Positions 38,475 through 47,777 of a DNA stretch of 64,000 nt are shown here, piece after piece. The translations under genes and the position numbers were made by a program. Source of the stretch: CBDHDJ01 sp965261645 (GTDB taxonomy: Bacteria > Pseudomonadota > Alphaproteobacteria > SHVV01); NCBI GenBank assembly GCA_965261645.1, contig CBDHDJ010000002.1, positions 744,001 through 808,000 on the forward strand, in the 5' to 3' direction. The notes beneath the pieces are model-generated. The model was not told the DNA's origin. It ran no database searches and worked only from the letters and a program-made list of their open reading frames with translations. Positions within the stretch are counted from its first letter, which is position 1. Every line of letters starts with the position of its first letter.

Positions 38475-38932
38475 TCCTCGTCTCCCCCATGCCCGATCAT
38501 GTTTTTTTTGAGAAGCCGGTTCTCCAGCGAAAGTTCGGCGACCAACTCCTTCAAGTCGCGCATCTCCTGGCGCAGGCCTTTAACCTCGCCCGAGGTCGCT
38601 TGGCGCCCGGTGTCGCCGGCGAGCCGCTTCTTGCCTGCTTCCAAAAACTCTTTCGACCAGCTGTAATACAGACCCTCGGCGATGCCCTCGCGGCGGCACA
38701 AGGCGGCGATGCTCTCCTCGCCGCGCAGGCCCGACACCACGATCCGGATCTTCTCCTCAGCCGTATACTGCTTGCGTGTCTTGCGGCGAATATCCCGAAC
38801 CGTTCCCTCCGCCGGGTCGTTCTTGCTCATTGATTTCTGTCTCATCTTCGTTCCCTTCGGTCACTACGATGAGACAGAAATCCTCCGGTATGCAATTACC
38901 TCAATTTGTCCCAAAGGCGCTGACGTCAGACA
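37421..38932 (-). mobile_element. IS3-type element ISx, complete copy
   Basis: 1,512 bp with ends TGTCTGACGTCA (orfA side) and TGTCCGTCATCA (orfB side). The flanks do not match: the orfA side joins the inside of another IS3-type element, and the orfB side joins unrelated DNA. Rearrangement through this element is likely. Confidence 0.85.
38471..38845 (-). CDS. ISx orfA, IS3-type helix-turn-helix protein
   Basis: 124 aa. HTH_Tnp_1 domain (QYTAEEKIRIVVSGLRGEES) plus a leucine-zipper-like coil (LRQEMRDLKELVAELSLENR). The run of eight A residues near its end (LLKKNM) is a possible -1 slip site giving an OrfAB fusion, as in other IS3 elements. Confidence 0.88.
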   Translation of the reverse strand: MRQKSMSKNDPAEGTVRDIRRKTRKQYTAEEKIRIVVSGLRGEESIAALCRREGIAEGLYYSWSKEFLEAGKKRLAGDTGRQATSGEVKGLRQEMRDLKELVAELSLENRLLKKNMIGHGGDEE

Positions 38933-39732
38933 GTCTGGCGCTGATGCGTCGGATCGACGAGTTGTTCATGAAGTACCCGTTCTACGGCAGCCGCCAGATG
39001 GTCCGCCAGTTGCGGCGGGACGGCGTTTGCGTCGGCCGTCACCGGGTTCGCAGGTTGATGCGATTGATAGGCCTGGAGGCAATCTATCAGGCGCCGAGAA
39101 CCAGCGTGCCGCATCCCATGCACCGGATTTATCCTTATCTTCTCAAAGGGATGGCTATCGACCAGCCCAATCGGGTCTGGTGCGCCGACATCACCTATAT
39201 CCCCGTCCAGCGTGGCTTTCTGTACCTGGTAGCGATCATGGACTGGGCGACGCGCCACGTTTTATCCTGGCGGCTGTCGAACACCATGAACGCTGGATTC
39301 TGCGCCGAGGCCTTGGGCGACGCGCTGGCCCGCTACGGCCAGCCGGAGATATTCAATACGGATCAGGGCAGCCAGTTCACCAGCCTCGACTTCACCGGCG
39401 TGCTCAAGAACGCGAGCATCCGCATCTCCATGGACGGTCGGGGCCGCTGCATGGACAACATCTTCATCGAGCGCCTGTGGCGGTCTCTCAAGTATGAGGC
39501 GGTCTACCTACACGAGCTCACCGACGGCTTCCACGCCGAACGGGTCATCGGCGAGTGGATCGGCTTCTACAACACCGAGCGGCCCCATTCGTCCCTCGAC
39601 GGTCAAACGCCGGCCGAGGCCTACGGGGCCGGTCAACCTGTGGATATGATGGACAAGGCTCGCGCCTTGCCCACATCCCCACAGGCTCAACAACAGCAAC
39701 AGGATGTGATAAAAAGGATTTTGGCAGCATGA
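38933..39732 (+). pseudogene. IS3-type transposase orfB (element ISy), 5' truncated
   Basis: About 266 codons from LALMRRIDELFMKYPFYGSR to the stop. Catalytic triad Asp in WCADITYIP, Asp in IFNTDQGSQFTS and Glu in IFIERLWRSLKYE. A different IS3 subgroup (IS51-like) from ISx. The start, orfA and left end were lost when ISx was joined at 38932. Confidence 0.85.
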
Positions 39733-39794
39733 TCAAACGACGGAATACACCTTAACCGCGCTGCCAAACTGTCCAACAAAGTGGGACCACCTCA
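38933..39794 (+). mobile_element. ISy (IS3-type) right part
   Basis: Runs from the ISx junction to the right end, ...AAAGTGGGACCACCTCA-like, where the IS1595 tail begins. Confidence 0.7.
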
Positions 39795-40175
39795 AGCACC
39801 GTCGCGCCGGGATCGCTGATCGTTACTGACGATTGGAGCGGCTATGCTGGCCTCGGTAAGCGCGGCTATGAGCACTTCGCTGTTGCCGAGTGTGGTGATC
39901 CAGAGGTTGCCGAGCAATACCTGCCGATCATCCATCTGGTTTTCGCCAACCTGAAGACGTGGCTGATCGGTATCCACCACGGCGTTAGCCACCAGCACCT
40001 ACAAGCCTACCTCAACGAGTTCACCTTCCGCTTCAACAGGCGGTTCTACCCGTTCAACGCCTTCCGCTCATTGCTCGGCATCGCGGGCGACACCTCTGCT
40101 CCAACCTATGCCGAGCTTTACTCGGGAGAGTGGCGGCACCCTACATGTAGCGGTCATCGGCGTTAACCGGATAGG
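39795..40175 (+). mobile_element. IS1595 3' tail fragment
   Basis: Matches bases 27798-28178 of the complete IS1595-type element throughout, including the terminal CCGGATAGG. It encodes the end of the transposase from the codons for STVAPGSLIVTDDW. The left part is missing. Confidence 0.9.
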
Positions 40176-40198
40176 CAAGGTTCGACGAAAAGACCTAG

Positions 40199-41571
40199 CA
40201 GGCTGCTGAAAAAGTCATCATTGCCGGGCCTTGAACTCGGATTCATCGCCGAAATGAAATGAGATTTCGTGTCTTAGGGTGAAACCGTCTTCAATCTCGA
40301 CCGATCCGATGCCCTGGGCTTCATCCAGTTCGATGATCTGCCACTTTGCGGTCAGCGGCGTGCCGGCATCGCCCGTCATGTTGGCGCCTCCGCCAGCAGT
40401 CTGGGTAGTCGGACGAGGTTGTAGGCGGCCAAGGCCAGGGTGAACGAAGCGTCGACCCGGTGGCGGCCCCGGAATTTGGTCTTGCTCAATCCCGCGCTCG
40501 TCTTGACCCAGCCGAAGACCTCCTCGATGCGCTTACGGCAACGTTGGCTGACGCCGTAACCGGGATGGCGCGTCGTGCGCCCGTCTATCTTGGTCTTGCG
40601 CCGCTTGCCGGTCTTGGTGACGTGGTCCTGGACGGCGATATGGGGGGTCACCTTGCGGTGCCGCAGTTCCTCGACAAAATCCGCGACGTCAAAACCCTTG
40701 TCCCCGCCCACCGTGATCCGACGCGGGCCGCCTCTACTCTCCACCGGGCGATGCCTGTCGATCAGATCAAGGGCGGCTTCGCGTTCCGCCGTGCCCGACG
40801 CAATGGTCACGCCGCCGCCGACTGCCAGACCATGGCGGTTCTCCGTCAGCGCATGGCCCATGTAACACAGCTTGCTTTCCCGGCCATTACCCTTGCGATA
40901 AAGCCGGGCGTCCGGATCAGTGGTGCTTGCATGGGTCGCGTTCGAGCGTTTCTCGCCATGAAAATCCCGCTCGGCGTTGCGCCCCGATCCCCCGTCGCCA
41001 TCGTCCTCACCTTTGGGACGAAAGCTCTTCATCGACGCCCAGGCCTCGATCAATGTTCCGTCTACCGAAAAATGATCCCGGCTCAATAGTCCCCGTACCT
41101 TGTGGTGCTGGATAACCCCCGCAAGCAGCTGCGCCGAAACCTCCGCCTCCAGAAGACGGTCCCGGTTGTGGCAGAACGCGCTGGCGTCCCACACGCCATC
41201 GTCCAGCCCAAGCCCCACAAACCAGCGAAACAGCATGTTGAAGTTTAGCTGCTCCATCAGCTGACGCTCCGAGCGGATCGAATAAAACACCTGCAACAGT
41301 AACGCTCGAAGAAGCTTCTCCGGCGGGATCGATGGGCGACCCATGTGGGAATAAAGCGTCTCGAACTCCGAAGATAGAGACCCCAATACGTCGTTCACGA
41401 TCTCACGGATCAGACGCAGCGGATGATCATCCGGAACACGCTCTTCCAAGTCTACGTAGCTGAATAAATTGCCACTGCTTTTATCTCGACCCCGCATGCC
41501 ATCCTCCATCACCCGAAGGAATCACAGAATCATGTCACAACTGCAAATGCGAGGACTTTTTCAGCAGCCTG
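40199..41571 (-). mobile_element. IS5-type element (type C)
   Basis: 1,373 bp with ends CAGGCTGCTGAAAAAGTC (18 bases, both ends). Its target duplication is CTAG: intact at 40195-40198, and on the other side split by the IS630-type element (CTA at 41572-41574, TAG at 42724-42726). Confidence 0.92.
40376..41497 (-). CDS. IS5-type transposase (type C)
   Basis: 373 aa from ATG 41497 (MRGRDKSSG). The DUF772 region is LFSYVDLEERVPDDHPLRLI and GRPSIPPEKLLRALLLQ. Catalytic Asp in FSVDGTLIEAWAS, Asp in GGDKGFDVADF, Glu in KRIEEVFGWVK. Intact. Confidence 0.92.
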   Translation of the reverse strand: MRGRDKSSGNLFSYVDLEERVPDDHPLRLIREIVNDVLGSLSSEFETLYSHMGRPSIPPEKLLRALLLQVFYSIRSERQLMEQLNFNMLFRWFVGLGLDDGVWDASAFCHNRDRLLEAEVSAQLLAGVIQHHKVRGLLSRDHFSVDGTLIEAWASMKSFRPKGEDDGDGGSGRNAERDFHGEKRSNATHASTTDPDARLYRKGNGRESKLCYMGHALTENRHGLAVGGGVTIASGTAEREAALDLIDRHRPVESRGGPRRITVGGDKGFDVADFVEELRHRKVTPHIAVQDHVTKTGKRRKTKIDGRTTRHPGYGVSQRCRKRIEEVFGWVKTSAGLSKTKFRGRHRVDASFTLALAAYNLVRLPRLLAEAPT

Positions 41572-42654
41572 CTAGTGGATTGATTTCAACGTTTGGAACC
41601 CTCGGTTTCGTGCGGCGATGATGTCATCGGGATGTGCTTTCCAGATGAATGGTTGTGGGTTGGCGGCATTGTATTCACGGACGAAGCGATTGATGGCGGC
41701 CTGGAGATCGACGAGGGAATGGAAGATAGCGTGCTTGAGCCTGCGCCGCGTGAGTTTGGCAAAGAAGCCCTCGACGGCATTTAGCCACGAACACGAGGTT
41801 GGCGTGAAGTGGAAAGTCCAGCGTGGATGACGGTCGAGCCAGGCGCTGACCTTGTCCTTCTTGTGCGCCGCGTAATTGTCGAGGATCACGTGGATGGCCT
41901 TGTCCGCCGGCACCTCGCGCTCGATGCGGTTGAGGAAGCGGATGAACTCCTGATGGCGGTGGCGCTGCATGTTCTGCCCGATGACCGTTCCATCCAGAAT
42001 GTTGAGCGCCGCGAACAGCGTGGTCGTGCCGTGGCGTTTGTAGTCATGGGTCATGGTGCCGGCGCGGCCCTTCTTCATCGGCAGGCCGGGCTGGGTGCGG
42101 TCGAGTGCTTGGATCTGCGACTTCTCGTCGATCGACAGCACCACCGCATGGGCCGGTGGATCGACATACAAGCCGACGATATCGGCGAGCTTCTCGGCGA
42201 AGGCCGGGTCGTTCGAGAGCTTGAAGTTCCGCCAGCGGTGCGGGCTGAGGCCGTGGGCTTTCCAGATCGCCTGCACCGTCGACGCGGCGACGCCGGCCGC
42301 CTTGGCCATCGCGCGCAGCGTCCAGTGGGTTGCCTCGTGCGGCGGCGGTTGCTGCGTCTGACGGACGATCCAGGCGACGCGATCAGGCGCGATCGGCGCC
42401 TTGCCCGGCGGGCGGGACTTGTCGCGAAGCAGGCCGCCGACGCCCTCGTGCATGAAGCGCTCCTGCCAGCGCCACACGCAGGTCTTGGACTTGTCGGTCT
42501 CGCCCATGATCGCCGAGGTACCCAGACCCGCGCCGCTCAGAAGGACAATACGCGCCTGCCAGACGTGCTTCTGCGGGCTCTTGGGGTCCGCGACGATCGC
42601 GCGCAATCGCTGACCGTCGCCGGCCGATACAGTGAAGGAGATTCCGCCGCGCAT
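41572..42654 (-). CDS. IS630-family transposase (type 2)
   Basis: 360 aa from ATG 42654 (MRGGISFTV). HTH part then DDE: Asp in VVLSIDEKSQIQAL, Asp in IHVILDNYAAHK and Glu in WLNAVEGFFAKL. The stop codon TAG is formed by the element's terminal ...CAC followed by the duplicated target TA and flanking G, so termination depends on the insertion site. Confidence 0.92.
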   Translation of the reverse strand: MRGGISFTVSAGDGQRLRAIVADPKSPQKHVWQARIVLLSGAGLGTSAIMGETDKSKTCVWRWQERFMHEGVGGLLRDKSRPPGKAPIAPDRVAWIVRQTQQPPPHEATHWTLRAMAKAAGVAASTVQAIWKAHGLSPHRWRNFKLSNDPAFAEKLADIVGLYVDPPAHAVVLSIDEKSQIQALDRTQPGLPMKKGRAGTMTHDYKRHGTTTLFAALNILDGTVIGQNMQRHRHQEFIRFLNRIEREVPADKAIHVILDNYAAHKKDKVSAWLDRHPRWTFHFTPTSCSWLNAVEGFFAKLTRRRLKHAIFHSLVDLQAAINRFVREYNAANPQPFIWKAHPDDIIAARNRGFQTLKSIH

Positions 42655-42723
42655 GTGCCAGACTCGCATGCCACGGCACAATACGGAATCCCAAATCGGA
42701 CTCTTTCGATCCGATCAATCCAC
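41575..42723 (-). mobile_element. IS630-family element (type 2)
   Basis: 1,149 bp with ends GTGGATTGAT (both), inserted at the TA inside the CTAG duplication of the neighbouring IS5-type element, with TA duplicated. This is a clear nested case. Confidence 0.92.
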
Positions 42724-42754
42724 TAGCGCCGGTCGAAGACCGCGTGAGCTGGAG

Positions 42755-42791
42755 CTAGATAACCTGATTGAGGGCGAGCGAGACGGGCCGC
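42755..42791 (-). pseudogene. flgN: flgN 3' end
   Basis: On the minus strand these bases continue the flgN frame across IS-A copy 4: AYH-RRPVSLALNQVI then TAG. The SLALN ending is usual for alphaproteobacterial FlgN-type proteins. See the 5' part at 44240-44667. Confidence 0.7.
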
Positions 42792-42795
42792 TTAT

Positions 42796-44239
42796 CAGCC
42801 TGTTGATTAAGTCGGCGCCGTCTGATTCTCTGGTTCCCTGATTTGCAGGGGGATTTGCCGATGGCGATGGGACGGCAGAAGGATGGTCAGGGGGACCTGA
42901 TGGTGAGCTGGTCGGAGATGCCGCGCTCTCCGGGTCATGTGTTTTATGACCGCTTGCAGTCGGTGCTGATCGAGGGCGGCTTCGACGCCTTTGCCGAGGC
43001 GAGCTGCCGGCCTTATTACGCGGTCCGGATGGGCGCGCCCTCGGTGCCGCCCGGGCGCTATTTCCGGATGCACCTGGTGGGCTACTTTGAGGGCATCGAC
43101 AGCGAGCGCGGTCTGGAGTGGCGCTGCTCGGACTCGCTTTCGCTGCGGGCGTTCCTGCGACTGGGGAGCCGTGATCGGGTACCGGACCATTCCTGGCTGT
43201 CACGGAGCCGCACGCGCCTGCCCCATGAAGTCCACGCGGCGGTCTTCGACTGGGTTCTGGTGCTGATCGCCGAGGCGGGGCTGATCAAGGGCGAGCGCAT
43301 CGGCGTCGATGCCTCGACCATGGAGGCCAACGCGGCGCTGCGGAACATCGTGCGGCGCGACAACGGCGAAGGCTACCGGGAGATGCTGGAGCGCCTGGCC
43401 CGGGAAAGCGGGGTCGAGACACCCACGGCCGAGGACCTGGCGCGTCTGGACCGGAAGCGCAAGGGCAAGAAGCTTTCCAACACGGATTGGGTTTCGAAGA
43501 GCGACCCCGAGGCCAAGATCGCCAAGATGAAGGACGGCACGACGCATCTGGCCTACAAGCCCGAGCACGCGGTGGATCTGGACACCGGCGCGGTGGTGGC
43601 GGCCGAGCTGCACCCGGCCGATGAGGGCGACACCACGACGCTTTCCAAGACCCTGGCGAAGGCCGAGGCAAACCTCGAGGCGGTGGATGCGGCACCGACA
43701 TCGGAGGACCCGGCCGAATGCGTCGCCGACAAAGGTTATCACTCACGGGCGGTCTTGAGGGCTCTGAACGACAGTCCCTGGAAGACCCGGATCGCGGCGC
43801 CCAAGCAGACCGGCTTTTCGCGCTGGCACGGTGATGAGGCGGCGCGGCGCGCGATCACCAATAACCGTGCGCGGCTCAAGTCCGGGGTCGCCCGCGAGGC
43901 CTTCAAGCTGCGCGCCGAGATCGTCGAGCGCTGCTTTGCCCACAACCTCGATCGTGGCGGCATGCGACGAACCTGGCTGCGCGGGCGAGAGAATGTGCAC
44001 AAGCGATACCTGCTCCACGTCGCCGGCCACAATCTATCGTTACTGATGCGCCAGCTCATCGGCGCCGGCACCCCGCGGGAGGCCGTGGCGGGCGGATATG
44101 GCGGTATTTTCGTTCTGCTCACGCCCACCGGGGCCATGCTGGTGGCACGGGGGGGCTCGCAAAGCGGCCAGACGGCTTTCGCCGCCGCATTCCTCATCTG
44201 GGAGTGAGAGCCGGAAAAAGCCACTTAATCAACGGGCTG
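42796..44239 (+). mobile_element. IS-A copy 4
   Basis: 1,444 bp, inserted in flgN. The left end has one substitution (CAGCCTG). Flanks TTAT and CTAT look like a duplication with one later change. Confidence 0.92.
42861..44207 (+). CDS. transposase, IS-A copy 4
   Basis: 448 aa. Distinguishing changes: EAKIAKMKDG (others mostly KITKMK) and ARRAITNN (others ARRAVTNN). Full length. Confidence 0.93.
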   Translation: MAMGRQKDGQGDLMVSWSEMPRSPGHVFYDRLQSVLIEGGFDAFAEASCRPYYAVRMGAPSVPPGRYFRMHLVGYFEGIDSERGLEWRCSDSLSLRAFLRLGSRDRVPDHSWLSRSRTRLPHEVHAAVFDWVLVLIAEAGLIKGERIGVDASTMEANAALRNIVRRDNGEGYREMLERLARESGVETPTAEDLARLDRKRKGKKLSNTDWVSKSDPEAKIAKMKDGTTHLAYKPEHAVDLDTGAVVAAELHPADEGDTTTLSKTLAKAEANLEAVDAAPTSEDPAECVADKGYHSRAVLRALNDSPWKTRIAAPKQTGFSRWHGDEAARRAITNNRARLKSGVAREAFKLRAEIVERCFAHNLDRGGMRRTWLRGRENVHKRYLLHVAGHNLSLLMRQLIGAGTPREAVAGGYGGIFVLLTPTGAMLVARGGSQSGQTAFAAAFLIWE

Positions 44240-44667
44240 CTATGGTAGGCGTGCGCGGGCTTCGCCATTGCTGCGTTCTGGTCATAACCCTGTACCGGCC
44301 GTTCCCTCTTTGAGACCTCATCACTGATCGCCCTGAGAAGACGCTCGCTGACCGTTTTGGCGGCCAGCAGCTTCCGCCGGTGCTCGTCGAGAAGATCGTT
44401 GAAGGCGTTGACCGCGGATTTCAGCGCGGCCATCTGTGGCGGCTCGGCGCCCTGGAGCAACTCTGGCGCGGCCCGCAGGGTCTCCATCTCCGCATGATAA
44501 GTCTCGCTCAGCCGTTCCTTCTCGCCCTGCAGCTCGGCGATCGCCTGGGGCCGATTGTCGGCAAGGAGCTGGTTCTCGAGAGTGACGACAGCGCTGAGCC
44601 GGTCGATGAGCCCGAGCAGCCTTTCGATTTGAGCCGACGCCAAAGTCGGTTGTACGGGCTGGGTCAC
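44240..44667 (-). pseudogene. flgN: flgN-like flagellar chaperone, 5' part
   Basis: GTG start at 44667 overlapping the flgJ stop (GTGA). Reads VTQPVQPTLASAQIERLLGL, a helical FlgN-type protein (coiled-coil-rich, ENQLLADNRPQAIAELQGEK) that would chaperone hook-associated proteins. It is interrupted after 142 codons by IS-A copy 4, losing the last ~13 residues. Confidence 0.8.
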
Positions 44668-44985
44668 GGTGTGATCTCCTGGTATTTCACGATTTCGCGC
44701 ATCACGTGATCGGCTATGCCAATACCCCCGCGTCGCGCGATCACCTTGGCGAACTCCTGATTGAGCATCGAGCGGTAGATCTCGGAGCCGGGCCCGCCGC
44801 CAAATGGGCCGTCCGGCTTGAGGTCGGCGAACATCATGTCGAACATCTGGCCCAGGAACAGGGCCTCGAAGGCTTCCGCCGCTTCGCGCGCCTGGGCGAC
44901 TCTGTGTTCCTTCAGTGGTGACGCCGGCGCCGAGATTGGGTGCAGGCAACGGCGAGGTTGGCGGCAAGGTAAGTGCGCTCGGCAT
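44664..44985 (-). pseudogene. flgJ: flgJ-like rod-binding protein, frameshifted
   Basis: ATG 44985 overlaps the flgI stop (TGATG). The first ~22 codons (MPSALTLPPTSPLPAPNLGA) are in one frame; the rest is in another frame, from about 44920: VAQAREAAEAFEALFLGQMF, then DGPFGGGPGSEIYRSML and GGIGIADHVM, the rod-binding domain. A one-base indel near 44905-44925 explains it. The muramidase domain found in enterobacterial FlgJ is absent, as usual in alphaproteobacteria. Confidence 0.8.
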
Positions 44986-46148
44986 CACATCACCACGAGT
45001 TCCGCCTGCAGGGCGCCGGCGGCCTTGATGGTCTGCAGAATGGAGATCATGTCGCGCGGGCTCACGCCGAGGGCGTTTAGCCCATCGACCAGGTCCTGCA
45101 GGCTGACGCCCCGCTCAACGATGGCCAGGCCGCGGTCCGCGCCCTCGTCGATCTCGATTTCGGTGCGCGGCACGGTTACGGTTGCGCCTGTCGTGGAGAA
45201 GGGCTGGGGCTGTGAGACCTGGGCCGTTTCGGTGACCCGAATGGTCAGGTTGCCTTGCGCGATCGCGACGGTGTCGACGCGGACGTCGTTGTCCATCACG
45301 ATCACGCCCGACTGCTCTTCAACCACGACGAGCGCCACCTGATCGGTCTCGACGACCAGCTGTTCGATATCGGTGAGCAAGTTGACCACGTCGAAGGGGC
45401 TGTCCGGCGGCACCGTGAACTCGATGGTGCCGGGATCGATGGGCCGCGCCAGCGGACCGCCGAAATAGGCATTGATCGACTGGGCGACGCGGCGCGCCGT
45501 AGTGAAGTCCGGATTGCGGAGCGAGATATGCAGCTTCTTGAGACTGTTGAGCTCGAAAGCCACCTCGCGCTCGACGATGGCGCCGTTTGGAATACGGCCG
45601 CTCGTGGGTACGCCCTTGGTAACAGTTGCGGCGTCGCCGGTAACGGAGAAACCGCTGACCACGAGATTGCCCTGCGCGACCGCGTAAACCTCGCCGTCCG
45701 CGCCCATCAGCGGGGTGACGAGCAGCGTGCCGCCGAGCAGGCTCTCGGCATCGCCTAGGGCGCTCACGGTGACGTCGATGGTGGTGCCCTGGCGCGAGAA
45801 GGCGGGCAGCTGGGCGGAGATCATGACCGCCGCGACGTTATCGGTGTCGATGTCGGTACCCCGCGTGTTTACGCCGAGGCGCTCGAGCATGGCGACCAGG
45901 CTCTGGCGCGTGAAGGTCGCGTTGTCGATGTCGTCGCCAGTGCCATTGAGGCCGACGACCAGCCCGTAGCCGACGAGCAGGTTGTTGCGGACGCCCTCGA
46001 AATCGGCGATGTCCTTGATGCGGGAGGCCGCGCTTGCGGGACTGCCGGTCACGCCGAGGACGAGGATCGCCACGACGGCCAACACGCCGGTCAAGCGGCG
46101 CAGCCAACGGCAAGGCGCGGTGGCCGGGGTCTTGGTGGGGGCTTTCAT
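44985..46148 (-). CDS. flgI: flagellar P-ring protein FlgI
   Basis: 387 aa from ATG 46148 (MKAPTKTP), with a signal peptide (VLAVVAILVLGVTGSPASAA). It builds the periplasmic P ring round the flagellar rod. FlgI landmarks are RIKDIADFEGVRNNLLVGYG, GLNGTGDDI and the C-terminal SLQDLVDGLNALGVSPRDMI block. It is intact although both neighbours downstream are broken. Upstream in-frame extension to 46220 is rejected as it precedes a better start and overlaps the likely promoter. Confidence 0.95.
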   Translation of the reverse strand: MKAPTKTPATAPCRWLRRLTGVLAVVAILVLGVTGSPASAASRIKDIADFEGVRNNLLVGYGLVVGLNGTGDDIDNATFTRQSLVAMLERLGVNTRGTDIDTDNVAAVMISAQLPAFSRQGTTIDVTVSALGDAESLLGGTLLVTPLMGADGEVYAVAQGNLVVSGFSVTGDAATVTKGVPTSGRIPNGAIVEREVAFELNSLKKLHISLRNPDFTTARRVAQSINAYFGGPLARPIDPGTIEFTVPPDSPFDVVNLLTDIEQLVVETDQVALVVVEEQSGVIVMDNDVRVDTVAIAQGNLTIRVTETAQVSQPQPFSTTGATVTVPRTEIEIDEGADRGLAIVERGVSLQDLVDGLNALGVSPRDMISILQTIKAAGALQAELVVM

Positions 46149-46191
46149 GGATGGCATCCGGTAATCAGCGCTGTATCGGTTCCTTATCCAT

Positions 46192-46208
46192 AGCGAATTC
46201 TGTGCCAA
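46192..46208 (-). promoter_or_regulatory. sigma-54-type promoter for flgI
   Basis: Minus strand TTGGCACAGAATTCGCT keeps the GG-N10-GC spacing of sigma-54 promoters (consensus TGGCAC-N5-TTGC, here TCGC). The -12 GC lies 45 bases before the flgI start. Sigma-54 control of flgI-type genes with FliX/FlbD is known in Caulobacter. Confidence 0.5.
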
Positions 46209-46471
46209 AGATGGCCGCATTAACCCCTTGAAAACCGCCGTATTTGGCGCGATTCGCCGGTCATGGTGGCAGGATTAGCCTATTGTGCGTGGCAAGAACG
46301 TCCCGGCTAGGCAGCATCTGCCGAAGCGCATGGCGGCTCTTCGGGCGCCCGGTGATCACATTTTACCCTTAAATCATCGCCGTTAACCCGTCCTTAACCG
46401 TAATCGTCATGATAATGGGCGATGAAAAGTCCGTTCGTACGGCCGCGCTTCTTGAGCAACGGGTTAGCCGC

Positions 46472-46891
46472 ATGAAAGTCTAGGGACCAGGGCCGGTTCG
46501 TACCGGATCCGTTGCCGCCAAGCGCCGGGTCGGGAAGAAGAACGACGAATCATTCGCCCCGGACGTGCGCGTCGACGACAGCTCCGTCGTACCTATCGGC
46601 GGCACGATATCCCTGACGGCGGTCGAGGCCCTCCTTTCGCTACAGGAGGTCTCCGATGCCACGAGCGAGCAATCCCGCGCCTTGCGCCACGGCCATGATC
46701 TGCTGGATCATCTCGACGATATCCGCATCGGCCTGCTGACCGGCTCGATCCCCCGCGGCAAGCTTCAGAGGCTGCTGAACATGGTCGAGGCGCGGCGCGA
46801 CCAGGTGATCGATCCGCGGATTGCCGCGACGCTCGATGAGATCGAGCTGCGCGCCAAGGTGGAACTCGCCAAGCTCCAGATGCTTCCTTAA
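46472..46891 (+). pseudogene. fliX: fliX, flagellar assembly regulator, amber at codon 4
   Basis: The frame opens ATG AAA GTC TAG GGA CCA: MKV-stop-GPGPVRTG. FliX proteins begin MKV-S/T-GPG, so TAG (46481-46483) replaces a Ser or Thr codon (TCG to TAG is one change). The rest is a normal 135-codon FliX, with VEALLSLQEVSDAT, RHGHDLLDHLDDIRIGLL and the C-terminal LDEIELRAKVELAKLQ. A GTG at 46565 could give a short product without the N-terminus. In Caulobacter FliX links flagellar assembly to FlbD and sigma-54 genes. Confidence 0.8.
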
Positions 46892-47018
46892 TCTAGCGTT
46901 CCCCTTACGTTCGCTTCACGTCCCTCACGGTTGATTTATGAGAGTTTGCCTTGCTGGACGCGGGCCGGATTCATATACTCCGCCGCGCTGAGAATCTGGC
47001 CAGTGGTGGGGAGGAGGC

Positions 47019-47435
47019 ATGGCGAGACGTCTTCCCAAGAATTACCGCCCGTCTGATGACGAGCCCTTTATGAATGTCCGGCAACGGGAGTACTTTCGAC
47101 GCAGACTGGTCGAATGGCGGGGCGAGATTCTGCGCGAATCGAACGAGACCCTGCTTCATCTCCAGATAAGCAACGTCCCCGACGCCGACCTCGCCGACCG
47201 GGCGTCGGCCGAATCGGACCGTTCGCTCGAGTTGCGCACACGCGACCGGGGGCGGAAATTGATTACCAAGATCGATTCCGCCTTACTCCGAATCGAGGAA
47301 GGCTCCTACGGTTTCTGCGAGGAATCGGGCGAGCCGATCAATTTGCGGCGCCTCGAGGCGCGCCCCATCGCCACGTTCGGCATTGAAGCCCAGGAGCGTC
47401 ACGAGCGGCGCGAGAGGGTATATCGCGACGACTGA
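47019..47435 (+). CDS. dksA: DksA-type RNA polymerase-binding factor
   Basis: 138 aa, with the coiled-coil region (MNVRQREYFRRRLVEWRGE) and the zinc-finger domain GSYGFCEESGEPINLRRLEA. Only one of the four zinc cysteines is left, as in other alphaproteobacterial DksA. The C-terminal ARPIATFGIEAQERHERRE is diagnostic. GGAGG precedes the ATG. Works with ppGpp at stringent-response promoters. Intact and next to flagellar genes, as is usual in this class. Confidence 0.92.
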   Translation: MARRLPKNYRPSDDEPFMNVRQREYFRRRLVEWRGEILRESNETLLHLQISNVPDADLADRASAESDRSLELRTRDRGRKLITKIDSALLRIEEGSYGFCEESGEPINLRRLEARPIATFGIEAQERHERRERVYRDD

Positions 47436-47457
47436 GATTGTGGATCGCGAGGGCGAA

Positions 47458-47488
47458 GCAAAAGGCCGGTCAGAGACCGGCCTTTTGC
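47458..47488. terminator. bidirectional terminator between dksA and flgH
   Basis: Perfect 14-base stem GCAAAAGGCCGGTC / GACCGGCCTTTTGC with a 3-base loop AGA. It has a T-run on either strand, so it serves dksA and the convergent flgH. Confidence 0.9.
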
Positions 47489-47511
47489 ACTCGGGTGCGC
47501 CGCCCGCGCGA

Positions 47512-47640
47512 TTAGAAGGGCATGATCACGTCGAGGACCTGTTGGCCGTACCGCGGCTGCTGCACATCGGAGAGCTGACCGTGGCCACCGTAGGAAATGC
47601 GTGCTTCGGCGATATCGGTATGGTCGATCGTGTTGGGAGC
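47512..47640 (-). pseudogene. flgH: flgH (L-ring protein) 3' remnant
   Basis: Only the C-terminus remains: DHTDIAEARISYGGHGQLSD and VQQPRYGQQVLDVIMPF, a standard FlgH ending. Some 45 bases of unassignable DNA lie between it and the ISx end at 47691. The signal peptide, lipobox and main domain are absent from the window. Confidence 0.85.
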
Positions 47641-47777
47641 TATACCCGAAAGTTGGTGATGGGATGAGATGAGGGCGGCGTATCCTGGCGTGTCTGACGT
47701 CAGCGCGTTTGGGACAAATTGAGGTAATCGCATACCGGAGGATTTCTGGCTCATCGTAGTGACCGAAGGGAACGAAG

